NCBI RefSeq assembly: GCF_038396785.1
Contig: NZ_CP151087.1
Coordinates: forward strand, 4,092,001 to 4,156,000
Direction of reading: 5' to 3'
Length of the DNA stretch: 64,000 nt
From: Sphingobacterium thalpophilum
GTDB taxonomy: Bacteria > Bacteroidota > Bacteroidia > Sphingobacteriales > Sphingobacteriaceae
Both the position numbers and the translations under genes were made by a program. The number at the start of each line of letters is the position of its first letter. The stretch's first letter is position 1. The notes below the pieces were generated by a model. That model did not search any database, had not been told where the DNA came from, and saw nothing but the letters and a program-made list of their open reading frames with translations. Positions 63,744 to 64,000 of the stretch are shown here, one piece after another.

Positions 63744-64000
63744 TGTCTGTTTGCTTCAAATGCTTCGATTGAATCTTTCTGGTTAAGGATAAAATCAATG
63801 TCATCATATCCATTGATCAAACATGATTTTTTGTATGGATTGATTTCAAACTCAAATTGATCACCTGTCTCTGTCAACATGACTGTTTGTTTTTCAAGAT
63901 CAACGATAATCGCTGTTGTCGGATTTTGGTGCACCAATTCGAAAATTTTTGCCAAAAACTCTTCGGGTACCTGAATCGGTAATACACCATTGTTAAGGGC
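63737..64000 (-). CDS. leuD: 3-isopropylmalate dehydratase small subunit, C-terminal part (runs off right edge)
   Basis: Only the last 87 codons are in the window. [20 protein letters not shown] then [20 protein letters not shown] and the final [13 protein letters not shown] match LeuD. With LeuC it isomerises 2- to 3-isopropylmalate. The stop codon overlaps the start of the ABC ATPase gene by 7 bp, which shows translational coupling and a single leuD-ABC-leuB-leuA unit. Confidence 0.92.
   Translation of the reverse strand, partial: ALNNGVLPIQVPEEFLAKIFELVHQNPTTAIIVDLEKQTVMLTETGDQFEFEINPYKKSCLINGYDDIDFILNQKDSIEAFEANRQW

Noticed and set aside
1-64000. tRNA or rRNA genes
   Set aside because: No cloverleaf-like segment with the conserved GGTTCGA-type T-loop and no rRNA-like stretch was noticed, but this was by eye only.

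Overview
The window reads as chromosome of a Bacteroidota bacterium, most likely Sphingobacteriaceae close to Sphingobacterium. Grounds: two SusC/SusD pairs with the extended SusC signal peptide seen in that group, CarboxypepD_reg-like/OMP_b-brl outer-membrane proteins, many lipoproteins with short lipoboxes, a DUF6266 protein, TAnnTTTG-like -7 boxes, and almost no Shine-Dalgarno sequences. No rRNA, tRNA or CRISPR array was seen.

Layout. 0-7 kb: start of uvrA (runs off the left edge), a polytopic membrane protein, a histidine kinase/response regulator operon, and a divergent outer-membrane beta-barrel protein. 7-14 kb: osmC, a fadL-type porin with an SGNH-hydrolase lipoprotein, an IS110-family element, tpx and metZ. 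13.8-23.8 kb: fucosidase genes (GH29, GH95) with an AraC regulator, surrounded by three broken genes (a lipoprotein, a DUF4369/thioredoxin-like lipoprotein with one in-frame stop, an M64 peptidase remnant) and an orphan lipoprotein behind a strong hairpin. 23.8-26 kb: glyS and bcp. 25.9-30.05 kb: a rearranged remnant of a type I restriction locus. A SWIM-zinc-finger gene lies between two hsdR 3' ends, and the truncated hsdR abuts a Crp/Fnr fragment. 30-38.4 kb: SDR/IclR divergent pair, M23 peptidase, FAH-family hydrolase, DUF6266 gene behind a repeat-rich leader, HAD phosphatase, and a Tat-type Gluconate_2-dh3/GMC oxidoreductase pair. 38.4-50 kb: two tandem susCD units with related leaders and a shared CG-centred palindrome before each susC, then a GH76 glycosidase. 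50-54.5 kb: a truncated phosphatase and a complete class Ib ribonucleotide reductase operon nrdHIEF with DnaA-type boxes upstream. 54.9-64 kb: S9 peptidase, DUF2911 protein, and a branched-chain amino-acid cluster (ilvA, leuA, leuB, ModF-like ABC ATPase, leuD) with three perfect DnaA 9-mers at the 3' end of the ABC gene.

How the parts work together. The susCD units and GH76 form a glycan-uptake locus, possibly for alpha-mannan. GH29/GH95 with the AraC protein form a separate fucoside-degrading group that is losing accessory genes. The nrd operon makes deoxynucleotides, and the leu/ilv genes make leucine and isoleucine precursors. The most unusual parts are the hsdR-SWIM-hsdR-Crp rearrangement, the DnaA-box cluster, the regulatory structures before susC, and the hairpin that spans the IS110 transposase start. 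No wholly new multi-gene system could be established from sequence reading alone.
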